Source of the DNA: Symsagittifera roscoffensis
Taxonomy: Eukaryota > Xenacoelomorpha > Acoela > Convolutidae
Length of the DNA stretch: 22,718 nucleotides
Direction of reading: 5' to 3'
Assembly: GCF_963678635.1 (NCBI RefSeq)
Contig: NC_087064.1
Span: forward strand, 77,577,620 to 77,600,337
Shown here: positions 1 to 8,980 of the stretch, one piece after another
Position numbering within the stretch: the first letter of the stretch is position 1
How the letters are laid out: each line of letters begins with the position of its first letter
Position numbers and translations under genes: made by a program
Notes under the pieces: model-generated
The model's input: the letters and a program-made list of their open reading frames with translations, nothing else
Databases searched by the model: none
What the model was told of the DNA's origin: nothing

Positions 1-2
1 AA

Positions 3-140
3 TGGATGCGATCCTATGAACAGCTGAAGGCTTGGGAGGAAATCGTGATTAGCTCCGATGATGAAGAAGAACTGTTGAGACAGTTTGCCGTATCTAGTAC
101 TTCAGGGTGTGGCACCTCCAAGGCGAAGAGTGCGAGATGA
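3..140 (+). CDS. C-terminal tail of LTR element 1 polyprotein (5' partial)
   Basis: The first 46 codons of the window are open from base 3 and end in TGA at 138-140. The predicted tail matches the last codons at 14967-15099: both share a Tyr-Glu-Gln-Leu segment, then EEIVISSDDE, a run of acidic residues, an Arg-Gln pair and a Ser/Thr-rich end. This identifies it as the end of the same retrotransposon polyprotein family, oriented + and entering from the left. The Ile-Val-Ile core followed by Ser-Ser-Asp-Asp-Glu resembles a SUMO-interacting motif. Frame and stop are seen directly. The family assignment rests on comparison within the window, and any SUMO binding is inference. Confidence 0.75.
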   Translation, partial: WMRSYEQLKAWEEIVISSDDEEELLRQFAVSSTSGCGTSKAKSAR

Positions 141-550
141 GTGGATGGTTCGGATGGATCTGGAGTCTTGAGTGTGGATCCGGGTGAAACCTGGGTTCAC
201 GAAAAAGAAATTTTAACGAAACAGATATTGTTATTAATATGCTATATCTATTATATAAATCAAAATGCTGCATGACAATTTCCTAATTGAATGGGACAAA
301 AGAAATTTTAAATAATTGGCTTGAAAAGCGAGAATTCATAGGTGCAGGTATGTGCAGATTTTGATTGCTGTTCAGCGATAGTGTGAAAATTTTACATGGC
401 CGTGAATTTTGGGGTGTAGATAAGCTTAAGTCTGCTGCAAACTTCTGTAAATGACCACTGGCACTATACCTTGAGCAACACTCGGTTTTCGGGGACTCAC
501 TGGCAGACGACAGCACGCGATGAGGACATCGATCTCGAGTCCGGGGAGTA
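141..550 (+). other. 3' untranslated region of LTR element 1
   Basis: No gene is supported here. The stretch aligns by eye with 15100-15536: both have an AT-rich block soon after the stop, a shared segment around 'tctgctgcaaacttctgtaaa' and the same end before the LTR. A minus-strand open frame at 283-654 crosses into the LTR but is not conserved in the second copy, so I do not treat it as a gene. Confidence 0.6.
537..550 (+). promoter_or_regulatory. Polypurine tract of LTR element 1
   Basis: The bases gagtccggggagta lie directly against the TGTGCC start of LTR-A. The same string precedes LTR-C at 15523-15536. A purine-rich tract at this place primes plus-strand DNA synthesis in LTR retrotransposons. 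The location and the conservation in two copies support the call. Confidence 0.6.
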
Positions 551-1470
551 TGTGCCAGTCGGTCATATTTGGAAGTTTGGCCTTGAGAGAAGCAAAAAAC
601 ACTTGATTTTGGAGTGAAATTTAATTTTTCAAAAATTCTAACGGAGCCTGTCATGCACGATTTTCTCGCGATAACTGAAAGTCAAAAAAGAGAAGTCAGA
701 ACAATCGAGTGACAATCGCGGGAAAGTTCCAAGATAAATCAGTAGGAAATTGCTATTCGCAATTTCCGTCACAGTAATAATCTAGAGTAGAGCTGTCCCA
801 TTCGAAACAGAAAGAAGCGTATTCCCACGAACTGGATTATTGTGACTTGACTGGAGTATTATTCTAAACTGGACTAGAGTGAACCTTCGGTGGAAAGGTG
901 GACAGCTTGAGTGTCCCAATGGTTCACGAGAAACTATAGTCTAGAGTACAAACTTGTTCTTGTTGTTAAAACTGACAAACATTAAACTCATTTTAGTTAC
1001 TTTATCTAATTCTCGAGTTGATTACCGACTTGATTACTCCCAATTCTTGCTACAATGTGAGTGTGCTACAATGTGAGTACTAATTTAAATTTCTAGAGTG
1101 TGTTTTATAATTGTTATGTTGAGGTAAGGCGAGTTTTAGGTTGATCCATCTGAAATGGATCAAAGTTCCACTGTCTAATAAAAAGTAACTTAACGGATTG
1201 TTCCGACCCGAATTTTAACGGCGTTCATGTATTTTGGGTATCTAGAGACCTGAGTATGGGGACGTTATTATTTCTAGAGTGGGGGGGATATTTTGGTAGT
1301 AGCCTTTAAGCTGTAACGGGTCGTGGTCTCATGTCACAGACGAACCGAATTGGCTCCGACTGATTTCAGGTAGAAAAACACAAGAGATAGTGTCCCTGAC
1401 TCTTGAGCCAATGGTTATAGGGCCTATTTTTCTTAAGCCTCATGTGTGACTGCAGTAGACGAATGTTACA
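551..1470 (+). repeat. LTR-A, 3' LTR of element 1
   Basis: A 920-bp repeat begins TGTGCCAGTCGGTC and ends GAATGTTACA, giving TGT...ACA termini. It follows a polyprotein tail and a polypurine tract, so it is a 3' LTR. It matches LTR-B (5724), LTR-C (15537) and LTR-D (20772) with many substitutions and indels. It holds a hairpin plus AATAAA at 1141-1182 and a conserved 'tagagacc' block near 1243. The 5' partner is outside the window. The sequence after its end is the interior of another element (E1), so the base at 1470 marks an insertion junction. Confidence 0.8.
1141..1182 (+). promoter_or_regulatory. LTR hairpin and polyadenylation signal
   Basis: A perfect 8-bp inverted repeat (TTGATCCA at 1141-1148, TGGATCAA at 1156-1163) is followed 14 bases later by AATAAA at 1177-1182. 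The arrangement recurs in LTR-C and LTR-D. AATAAA is the standard animal poly(A) signal. A role for the hairpin is inferred. Confidence 0.55.
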
Positions 1471-3756
1471 GAACCCACACATCGCTCAAGCAACACTCTT
1501 GATATCATTTTAACTTCGCACACAGAATTGTTCACTGCATTTGTAAATGAAGTGCTTTACTCAGACCATTTTCCTTTATTTGCTTTTTTTACCATTCCTG
1601 AAGCAGCGCCTACTGTGATTGGGAATTTTATGAAATCCTCTCTGTCTAAATCATCTTTCTCTCATTCGATCTGCAATAGTAACATCAGCCCTTGCTTTAC
1701 CAAACTCATTGTGGAACAAAACTCATGTTATTCCATATCCACCACTAATGATTATGTAGATAGCTGGTACGCTCAGATCAATCATGCAATTCTTTTATCA
1801 TGCGCACATAAAACTAAAAGACGCCAGCAACTTCCCTACTTTTATTCGTCGCATACAGTTCATTTACTGAATAAGCACCATTCCATATCTAAACGGACAG
1901 CCAACACAAATCATTTAGCTTCGATCCAACAAGACCTTAACAATTCAATCGAGTTGGATAAAACTTGTCTCCTTGAATCTTTAAGACCAAATTCTACCCG
2001 TGATTGCTTTAAATACCTTCTATCTTTTACCAAAAGGAAACTACCAAACCAAATGCACTGGATGAATAGAAAAGCATCCACTTCTATTGAAATAGCCATT
2101 CTTTTGAACGATTACTTCTGTTCAGTGTTTCTAGAAAAGCACGAAATTCAAATCCTACAACCCGAAAAACCCACCATTTTTCTATCCGATCTCCATGTCA
2201 ACCTTAAAAAGGTCGAGAAAGCTCTCGAATTTGCTAAAATTTCTTGTATTACCAACGACCGCCTCCCAACTTTTATTCTTAACTGCTGCAGTGAATTAAT
2301 ATCTCCTCTAGTCGTGCAGCTCTTTGTCAAGGTTTTGGAAACTAAAACGTGGCCAGAACTTTAGAAATGTGCACTTATTACGCCAATTCCTAAATCTAGT
2401 AATCCCGAAAATGTTGAAAATTATCGCCCGATTAGCATATTGCCTCAATTATCGATTATTCTGGAGAGAATGATCTTCGATTTCATTTATCCTAAAATTC
2501 GGGCTAAAGTTACACCTGCTCAACATGGTTTTATGACCAAGCGATTGACTGTTACTCAACTTCTTGAATACCTAGATCAGATTTATAACGACGTCGAAGC
2601 AAAAAACGAATGTCTTTCTGTGTACTTTGATTTTCGCAAGGCTTTTGATCAAGTTCCTTATCATATACTTATTTCGAAACCTAATAATTTAGGCTGTGAC
2701 ATTAGCTTTCTTGAATTTTTTGCTTCCTATCTCACAAACCGCACGCAAATTGTCTTAATTAGCAATGAAGCATCTCCAAAAGGCCATGTAACAAGTGGTG
2801 TTCCGCAAGGAAGTGTACTCGGCCCTTTGCTATTTATACTCTTCATTAATGACATGCCAGCTGTCTTGAAAACCTCTAATTGCTTTCTGTTTGCTGATGA
2901 CAGCAAACTCTATTCAAAATATGACTTTTCCTTAGTTCAAATAGACATTGATCTATTTATCAATTGGACGCTTGAAAACGAAATGACATTTAATTCTGAT
3001 AAATGCAAAGTTATTTGTTTTAACTCAACTTCCCCCAAATCTACTCTTTGCCTTAATGATTACCTAATTCCGTCAGTTTCATCTATCAAAGATCTCGGAG
3101 TAATGATATCTAGTGATTTAAAGTGGGATATCCACATTAAAACCAAACAGGTCGCAGCTAACAAAGCTTTCCATTTCTTAAAACGTTCAATCCCTTATGG
3201 AGTATCCATGAGAACCAAATTCAAATATTACCAGCTATGTATTATGAGTATTTTATTATACGGTAGTCAGGTCTGGTTTCCATCTTTAACATATCGCCGC
3301 AAACTAGAATTATTTATCAGAAAGTGTTTGAAATGGGTAACGGGAGTGAACGACTATACAGAACAACTTAGAAAAACGAATTCCTTGCCAATTTCCTTCA
3401 CTATAGCTTTACATGATATGTGTTTTCTTAATCGAGTCCTGACTGATCAATTTGATTTCGACCTTTACAGATACATAAATTTCACCTTTGCAGCCAAAGA
3501 CCGTCGCAATAGCTCACGCCCTAAGCTTTCAACAACCCAGAATTGTCGACTCTTCTTTACAGAGCAATTTTTCTTCTATCGCGTCTGTCGATATGCCAAC
3601 ATGATTTCAGCAAACAACATAGCCGACATTTTCTCATCGCCTGAAACTTTCAAAGCAAAATTGAAAATCTATCTGAAAAACAGAATTGATATGTTCAACT
3701 TAAACAACTCTTGTTCAATGCTACTTTGTTGCCATTGCATAAATTGCCGTTCGTGA
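1471..3756 (+). pseudogene. E1 ORF2: endonuclease/reverse transcriptase with one internal stop
   Basis: One reading frame is open from 1471 to TGA at 3754-3756 apart from a single TAG at 2362-2364. It begins in the endonuclease; Ser-Asp-His of the APE active site is at 1561-1569. A linker of about 250 codons follows, then the RT: PENVENYRPISILP near 2404, palm motif DFRKAFDQV near 2628, SGVPQGSVLGP near 2794, and catalytic FADD at 2890-2901. The thumb follows, and the protein ends in a Cys-rich segment finishing Cys-Arg-Ser. The product would copy element RNA at a nicked target. The TAG lies just before KCALITPIPK, where relatives usually carry Trp, so it may be a TGG to TAG change. All catalytic motifs downstream are intact, suggesting a young copy. 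The N-terminal half of the endonuclease is missing. Confidence 0.85.
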
Positions 3757-3826
3757 TGTCTTGTGTACATAATCATACCGTTTCTTTTGTTTGATGCCTT
3801 TATATTTTAAAGGGAATAAATTCTTT

Positions 3827-3847
3827 TAGTAGTAGTAGTAGTAGTAG
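3827..3847 (+). repeat. (TAG)7 tail of E1
   Basis: Seven perfect TAG units sit 6 bases after the AATAAA signal and mark the 3' end of E1. The next bases (aatattctagaag) belong to repeat R1. Confidence 0.8.
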
Positions 3848-4075
3848 AATATTCTAGAAGAAAATTTTTAGAAAAATTCGAATTGCGACGTTACACTTCT
3901 GGGAAATGCGAAAACGGCCATGTTTAGCCGGAAATTAGAGAAAAACAAAACAACAACCGAATTAGCTAGAGACACGGTCGAGAAAGTAGAAGCAAGCGAA
4001 GCCTCTTATCGTGGTGATCACGCACGATAAGACACTTAACGGAGGTAATTAGACAGAAACGAGGCTTCAGTGGGG
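3848..4075 (-). repeat. Repeat R1, distal part (left of E2)
   Basis: Read on the minus strand this matches 21925-22143 of R3: shared blocks include 'cttatcgtg', 'gataagaggct', 'ggttgttgtt' and 'aaattttcttctagaa'. It contains no gene that I can support. It ends at the E1 tail on the left and at the pyrimidine-rich 3' tail of E2 on the right. Confidence 0.65.
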
Positions 4076-5050
4076 AAGAAGGAAGAGAAGAGGAGAAGAA
4101 ATAAACTTTATTAGTGAATGATACTACATATAAAAGTGAAATTTTGAGTTTGCGTAATTCAGGTTTTTAGTTAAATTGTTAATGTTCAGGAACGACATGT
4201 GTTGCAACGGCATTTGACGAATGTGCATGGATTGTCGAGATTGAAGGTTGATTGAAGTTGCTGTTTAAGGAAATTGAAGAGTAGAGTCTTGGTTTGTGAG
4301 ACTGTAGTTGTAGAGTTGATGTCGAATTTTGCTAAAACACTATTGACGCTATGAGTTATTCTTCGGAAAAAGCTCCCAAGGGAACAGAATTTGCGGGTAA
4401 GAGGTACAGAGAATACCATTCTCTGACTGGATCTGTTATTCGGTCTCGATTCACTAACAGTAACATAGTCATTAATATCGAAGTCGTAACAGTTATGCAA
4501 CAGTTTGAAGAAGAGAAGACACTCCATAAAAATAATTTGATAGAAAATAGGCAGTATGTTTAACATCACAAGACTGTCAGTATAATTAGTGGAACCAATT
4601 ATCCACTTTACTGCCTTTTTCTGGAATTTTTCCAAATCACGTAGCTTTGATAACTTTGGGTGCCAAATACAAGAGTTATAAAGTAAAATGGAACTCACAC
4701 AAGAAATGTACTTTTGAAGCTTAGTTTTAACAGGTGAGTTGAAAGGAACATTACGCTTTTTTAAATAATGAAAACACTTTGTGGCTTTACCAAGTTTCGC
4801 AGAAACATGGTGATTCCAAGACAAAGTAGGCGAGATATAAATACCCAAGTCTTTGATATGATCAACAGAGCATATTTCTGACCCGTTAAGATCAAGGTTG
4901 AAAATAGAGCTATTGTTTGAAATGAATTTAGTTTTGTCTGGATGAAAATCAAGACCGTTTTGGGTTGCCCAGGTCTCTACCGAATCTAAATCAGACTGAA
5001 AATTGTCATGACAGTTGTCTCGATAAAGCAGTCATCAGGTCATCAGCAGT
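4076..5050 (-). mobile_element. Non-LTR retrotransposon E2, 5'-truncated
   Basis: A minus-strand element holds only the end of the RT, the thumb and the 3' UTR. Its poly(A) signal AATAAA is the complement of 4107-4112, followed by a pyrimidine-rich tail (complement of 4076-4101). Its truncated 5' end lies next to the RT catalytic motif: the complement of 5041-5050 reads through GCTGATGAC (Ala-Asp-Asp). Repeat R1 resumes on both sides, so E2 inserted into R1. Boundaries come from comparison with the uninterrupted R3 copy and are good to roughly 10 bases. Confidence 0.75.
4186..5031 (-). pseudogene. E2 ORF2 C-terminal fragment (RT palm end and thumb)
   Basis: About 280 codons are open on the minus strand from 5031 to the stop at 4186-4188. 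The segment starts just after the catalytic Asp-Asp, then shows LDFHPDKTKFI and VDHIKDLGIYISPTLSW, the usual post-catalytic strand and thumb entry of jockey/CR1-like RTs, followed by ILLYNSCIWHPKL, the block around LEKFQKKAVKWI, and a Cys-rich end NPCTFVKCRCNTCRS. It aligns over its length with the same part of E1 but is clearly a different subfamily. It lacks the catalytic residues and cannot work. The frame is uninterrupted, which points to recent insertion. Complementary small open frames here are shadows. Confidence 0.85.
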
Positions 5051-5662
5051 ACCCTCCCGTGCCACGAAGTTAGAGTATTAACGACGTTATTACTGGAAGA
5101 GCGCGAAAGCGGAGGCTCGGCCCCCAGAGACTGATATATGGTGAAAGACTGTAGTAAACTAACTTTTTAGCTACACTGAAGTCCTAAACATTGGAATTAA
5201 CACCGGTATTTTTTGTTATTTTAGAGTATGAGTAGCTAGAAAGAGGAAAGGGCCAATCCATCTCCAAGGGATTTAAAATAAAACTGTCACCAAAAACATA
5301 GTGAAATAGGATATTCGAGCCGTGTTTTTAGTGATAGTCATGTAGTCTGGAGATCTGACACCCAGCTATGTGATTATCTTCGTATGTAAACGGAAGATGA
5401 TTAAAAGTCGTTTGACTGATGGCCTGAAAATAGTAACTTTTTACTTAGTAAACGAAAGATGATTAAAAGTCGTTTGACTGATGGCCTGAATATAGTAACT
5501 TTTTACTTAGTAAACCTAACCCTAAACAGACCAAAAAATCAACTGGCTAGGTCGAGACGGTAAAAAAAAACGAGTAGAATTTAGGTAACTGACGCCGGCC
5601 AGTTGTCTATAGGTACTTTTTCTACGCTCCGTCACTGTTTAGTATTTGGGCGAATGTTATAA
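5051..5662 (-). repeat. Repeat R1, proximal part (right of E2)
   Basis: On the minus strand this aligns with 21374-21890 of R3, starting at ATAACATTCGCCC and running through 'cagtgacggagcgtagaaaaagtacc', 'cgacttttaatcat', 'cactaaaaacacgg' and 'gtggcacggga'. It has no coding potential I can support. It carries a near-perfect 62-bp tandem duplication. A single CCCTAAAC-like string at 5516 is not a telomere array. Confidence 0.7.
5392..5515. repeat. 62-bp tandem duplication inside R1
   Basis: Units 5392-5453 and 5454-5515 differ at about two positions. R3 has only one copy of the corresponding segment, so the duplication arose in this copy after the two R copies separated. Confidence 0.85.
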
Positions 5663-5723
5663 CAACAAAAAAAGACTTCTCTCTAACAAAAGACAGATCG
5701 ACAGCGCGATTGCTTACAAAACA
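5663..5723 (-). mobile_element. 3' end of non-LTR element E3 left of LTR element 2
   Basis: The minus strand from 5723 encodes a Cys-Lys-Gln-Ser-Arg-Cys-Arg-Ser segment followed by TAG at 5695-5693 and a short T-rich tail up to R1. E1 and E2 end in the same Cys...Cys-Arg-Ser pattern. The E3 frame at the other side of LTR element 2 (16308) stops after Pro-Cys-Ser-Phe, which is where this pattern begins in E2. I infer that these 61 bases are the severed end of E3. Confidence 0.55.
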
Positions 5724-6224
5724 TGTGCCAGTCGGTCAAATTTGGAAAATTGACCTTGATATGGAATTTTAACCTTGATTTTGGGGACAAAAGTAATTTT
5801 TCAAAAATTCGAATCGACCATCTCATGTTCAAGGTTCGCGCGACAATTGAAAATCAGAAGTTAATTTGACCAGAAGAGAAATATCAGAATTGCGCGAAAA
5901 TCAGTCGAGAGTAAAATTGCTGAAATCAATAACTTCAGTAGAGCTGTCAGAGAAACTGGAATTACTGATAGAGAGAAACTTAACATTATGGCGTTTGCGT
6001 GTTTTAGGTATTTAGAGACCAAGCAACGGTGGCGTTCTTATTTCTTGAGTAGGGGGTAACCTTGTAGTGGCCTTTACGCGGTAACACGATTTGTAGTCTC
6101 ATGTATTACACGAACCGAATTGGCTCCGACTGAATAAGGTACAAAAGCACAAGAGACTTAAGCCAATGATTATAGAGCCTATTATTCTTAACCTCATGAG
6201 TGAGATAGGTAGGCGACTGTTACA
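5724..6224 (+). repeat. LTR-B, 5' LTR of element 2
   Basis: It starts TGTGCCAGTCGGTC and ends GCGACTGTTACA. At 501 bp it is 270 bp shorter than LTR-C. After 'gatagagagaaac' near 5969 it jumps to 'atggcgtttgcg', skipping about 300 bp present in LTR-A and LTR-C, including the hairpin and AATAAA. It also keeps a segment around 5797-5850 that LTR-C lacks. The two LTRs have diverged strongly, so the element is old. Confidence 0.75.
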
Positions 6225-7604
6225 TAATGTTTTTAAGGTGCTCCTGGGTGTTTTACGACACGAAGACTACGGGATCGAACCCAGTTGACGCAGTTCCGGG
6301 CTACATACTCACTCTAGAGTACCGGTAGTACGGTTCAACTGGAACGTGTCCACCTTCTGGTTTTACCGTGATAGCTTTTTAAGTAAACTTGTGAAAATTT
6401 CTCGGTGCGCTTTCTGATACGAGGACTAGCTAACCGAGTATGGGGGGCCACTGAAGAACAAAAAAACGGGTAAAAAGCAAATAGCGAAACAAAAACCGGA
6501 AAAAAATAGAAAAAGGAATAAAATACAATAAATAACTTTTAAAAAAGACAGTGACTTTGACTTCCAGATTAGGTGGATCAGACCTTCGAATTAGTAAATA
6601 GTATACTCATACTGTTTTATAATAAGACCGATTATTTCGAGCAAACAGCAAGTACTTAGGAGATGCTCAAGATCGGGGCGTTGAAAGGGTTTTCAGATGG
6701 CCTTGCAACCTTGGAGGACCAATGGGAGACTTCACTGAAAGAGGTGACAGGACAGACGGCAAAGTGGTTCGTAGGACTGGGATCTGGGAAATAGGAAAAG
6801 ACGCCACTGGGAAGAGACTACCAATATTGTGACCAGAACAGTGCAACAGCACGAAGGTATCACCGGGGTGAGCTGTTTGGTCAAACGGGTATCGTTAAAA
6901 TCCATTTTATTCTATATAAATTAAACATAAAAGTGAATAAGCGGCACCCCACAGTTTTGAGAAACGTTCTTACTTGAGCATAGCTTGGAAACAGGTTCTA
7001 TGGATTTTCTCTTGAGAGGTATAGCACCCAATGCGCTTAAGGTATTTTTCGGCTTGAATGGGGTGCTAGATAGGAGGGAGGTTAGAAGGGGGGCTGGTTA
7101 AGAAAGAGGCTGGCGGTTGGTAATTGTGAAAGGGGGGTCTCCTTACGGTAACTATACAATCGATATCGTCGGTTTAGTTACAATAGATTAACTAGAGTTT
7201 GGATTGATCATGTTTAAGACTCAAAACAAGAGTTGGAACGCAAGGGTAAAGTTAAAATAAGGTAAGTGAAGAAATATAATTAAATTAAGATAAGGAGCAA
7301 CAACGCGTGACAACCAAGTACCAGACATTTTTTGTGGAAAACGGCCTTCGTCGACTTTGAATTCCAGAAATTTATGTTTTTTTTTGCTATTTGAGTTTTC
7401 ATTGTTTGTGCAACAGATTTTGAAAATTTACGGAGAATATTCAAACAGAATTGGTACAAGTTCAACAATATCCAGGGACAAATAAAAAATCGACTGACTT
7501 TGACATAATAGTTAACAAGGGAAAAAGACAAAATTTTTAGGAGCTCGAAAAAATTTTTGTTGAAATTTGGGGTTGGGGGCATATTACACGACTTTCTGAC
7601 GCAA
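6225..7604 (+). other. Leader of LTR element 2, no supported gene
   Basis: No protein is recognised. The stretch holds a tRNA-like B-box on the minus strand near 6270-6290, an A-rich block at 6453-6550, a G-rich block at 7060-7136, and one short open frame at 6663-6794. I do not see a clear primer-binding site. The bases ggtgctcc at 6234-6241 could be a decayed one, set 10 bases inside the LTR end, but they are weak evidence. Confidence 0.4.
6663..6794 (+). CDS. Possible 43-residue open frame in the leader
   Basis: ATG at 6663 opens 43 codons ending in TAG at 6792-6794. The predicted peptide (starting MLKIGALKGFSDGLATLEDQ) has ordinary protein-like composition with Trp and charged residues. 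I do not recognise it. It may be a relic of a coding segment upstream of gag or simply chance. Confidence 0.2.
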   Translation: MLKIGALKGFSDGLATLEDQWETSLKEVTGQTAKWFVGLGSGK

Positions 7605-8800
7605 TTTTGGGATACTAAATTAGGTGTCCTAAAACTTGAGTTCCGGAGGTGGTACTGGGATAGTGAATTAAGTATCCCACCATTTCTGTTCCGGTAGTGC
7701 GGAAACGTTATACGAATTCCGGAGGTAATGGGAGATAGTGGATTGAGTATCCCAACACTTGAGTTCCGGTAGTCGCGGGGTTGTGCACGAGTTCTTGAGG
7801 TAGTACTGGGATAGTAAACTAATGGTCTCAACACTTGAGTCCTGGGATAGTATTTTAACACTTGAGTGATAGGATAGTAATTTAAGGGTCCCAACAATTG
7901 AGTCCTGGGATAGTAAATTAAAGGTTCCAACATTTCAGTCCTGGGATAGTACATTAAGGGTCTCAACAGTTGAGTCCTGGGATAGTAATTTAACACTTAA
8001 GTGATAGGATAGTAATTTAAGGGTCCCAACAATTGAGTCCTGGGATAGTAAATTAAAGGTTCCAACATTTCAGTCCTGGGATAGTACATTAATGGTCTCA
8101 ACAGTTGAGTCCTGGGATAGTAATTTAAGGGTCCCAACACTTGAGTCCTGGGATAGTAAAATAAGGGTCCCGACACTTGAGTCCTATAGTAAATTAAGGG
8201 TCCCAACACTTGAGTCCAGGGATTGTAAATTAAGGGTCCAAGCACTTGAGTCCTGGGATAGTAATTTAACGCTTGAGTCATAGGATAGTAATTTAAGGGT
8301 CCCAACAATTGAGTCCTGGGATAGTAAATTAAGAGTCCCAGCGCTGAGTCCTGGGATAGTAATTTAAGGGTCCAACAATTGAGTCCTGGGATAGTAATTT
8401 AACACTTGAGTCATAGGATAGTATTTTAAGGGTCCCAACAATTGAGTCCTGGGATAATAAATTAAGGGTCCCAACACTTGAGTCCTGGGATAGTAATTTA
8501 AGGGTTCCAACACTTGAGTCCTGGGATAGTAATTTAACACTTGAGTCCTAGGATAGTAATTTAAGGGTCCTGGGACCTGGGATAGTAAATTAAATGTCCC
8601 AACACCTAGTCCAGGGATAGTAAATTAAGTGTCCCATTACCTGGAGTGCTGGGATAGTGATTTTGGTGACCCAACACTTGAGCCCTGGAATAGTAAGTTA
8701 AGTATCCCAACACCTGAAGAACTGGGATAGTAAATCAGGTGTCCCAATTTGCAGTCCTGACTTATGTAATTTAACTGTCCCAACACTTAGTCTAGGGAAG
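7605..8800. repeat. 36-bp minisatellite with 135-bp higher-order repeat
   Basis: About 30 units of the consensus gagtcctgggatagtaattt plus aagggtcccaacactt (36 bp) are arrayed in tandem. Units at the two ends are more diverged (ttccgg or ccaggg variants) than those in the middle. A 27-bp unit lacking 9 bases (gggtcccaa) starts its 'gtaatttaacactt' segment at 7850, 7985, 8261, 8394 and 8529, spaced 133-135 bp or about twice that. The unit following it reads 'tSataggatag' instead of 'cctgggatag' in most cases. The array lies in the leader of LTR element 2. Long open frames on both strands here only reflect unit lengths divisible by three. Confidence 0.9.
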
Positions 8801-8980
8801 ATAGACAACGGGACAACATCGGTGGAATAGGAAGAAAGTAGTCATAAATAGCTCCTCGGAAAGTGTATGAAAACTAGGAATTTTAAATTTAATTTCGGAC
8901 TGTTAAATATATATTAGGCTGGAATTGTTTAAAAAAAGTTAGACTACTAAAAAAATTGTAGGTTTCCTTTGACTTGTTGA
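8801..8980 (+). other. Spacer between minisatellite and gag
   Basis: AT-rich, with no repeats and no supported gene. It ends at the TGA (8978-8980) that precedes the gag frame. Confidence 0.5.

Larger units (their letters stand above)
1471..3847 (+). mobile_element. Non-LTR retrotransposon E1 (endonuclease C-terminal part, RT, 3' UTR, TAG tail)
   Basis: The element holds the C-terminal part of an APE-type endonuclease, a complete reverse transcriptase, a short 3' UTR with AATAAA at 3815-3820, and a (TAG)7 tail at 3827-3847. A 3' microsatellite tail is typical of target-primed non-LTR elements. Its 5' part is absent: sequence starts within the endonuclease immediately after LTR-A. The likely reason is insertion of LTR element 1 into the endonuclease gene, with the rest of E1 left of the window, rather than ordinary 5' truncation. 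The right end abuts repeat R1. Confidence 0.8.

Noticed and set aside
283-654. 123-codon minus-strand frame across the start of LTR-A, and its counterpart at 15370-15603
   Set aside because: The two frames are not the same reading frame across the shared sequence, so there is no conserved antisense protein.
5509-5522. Telomere-like cctaaccctaaac
   Set aside because: A single degenerate occurrence inside repeat R1, not an array.
6667-6852. 61-codon minus-strand frame in the leader
   Set aside because: Low support. The + frame at 6663-6794 is at least as plausible and neither has recognisable homology.
7280-8308. Long minus- and plus-strand open frames with a 12-residue periodic repeat (YYPRTQVLGPLN-like)
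   Set aside because: They follow from a 36-bp tandem unit and a 9-bp deletion, both divisible by three. Frames are open on both strands and the composition is purely repeat-derived.
7605-8800. CRISPR-like array
   Set aside because: Units are contiguous with no unique spacers, and the surroundings are eukaryotic retroelements. It is a minisatellite.
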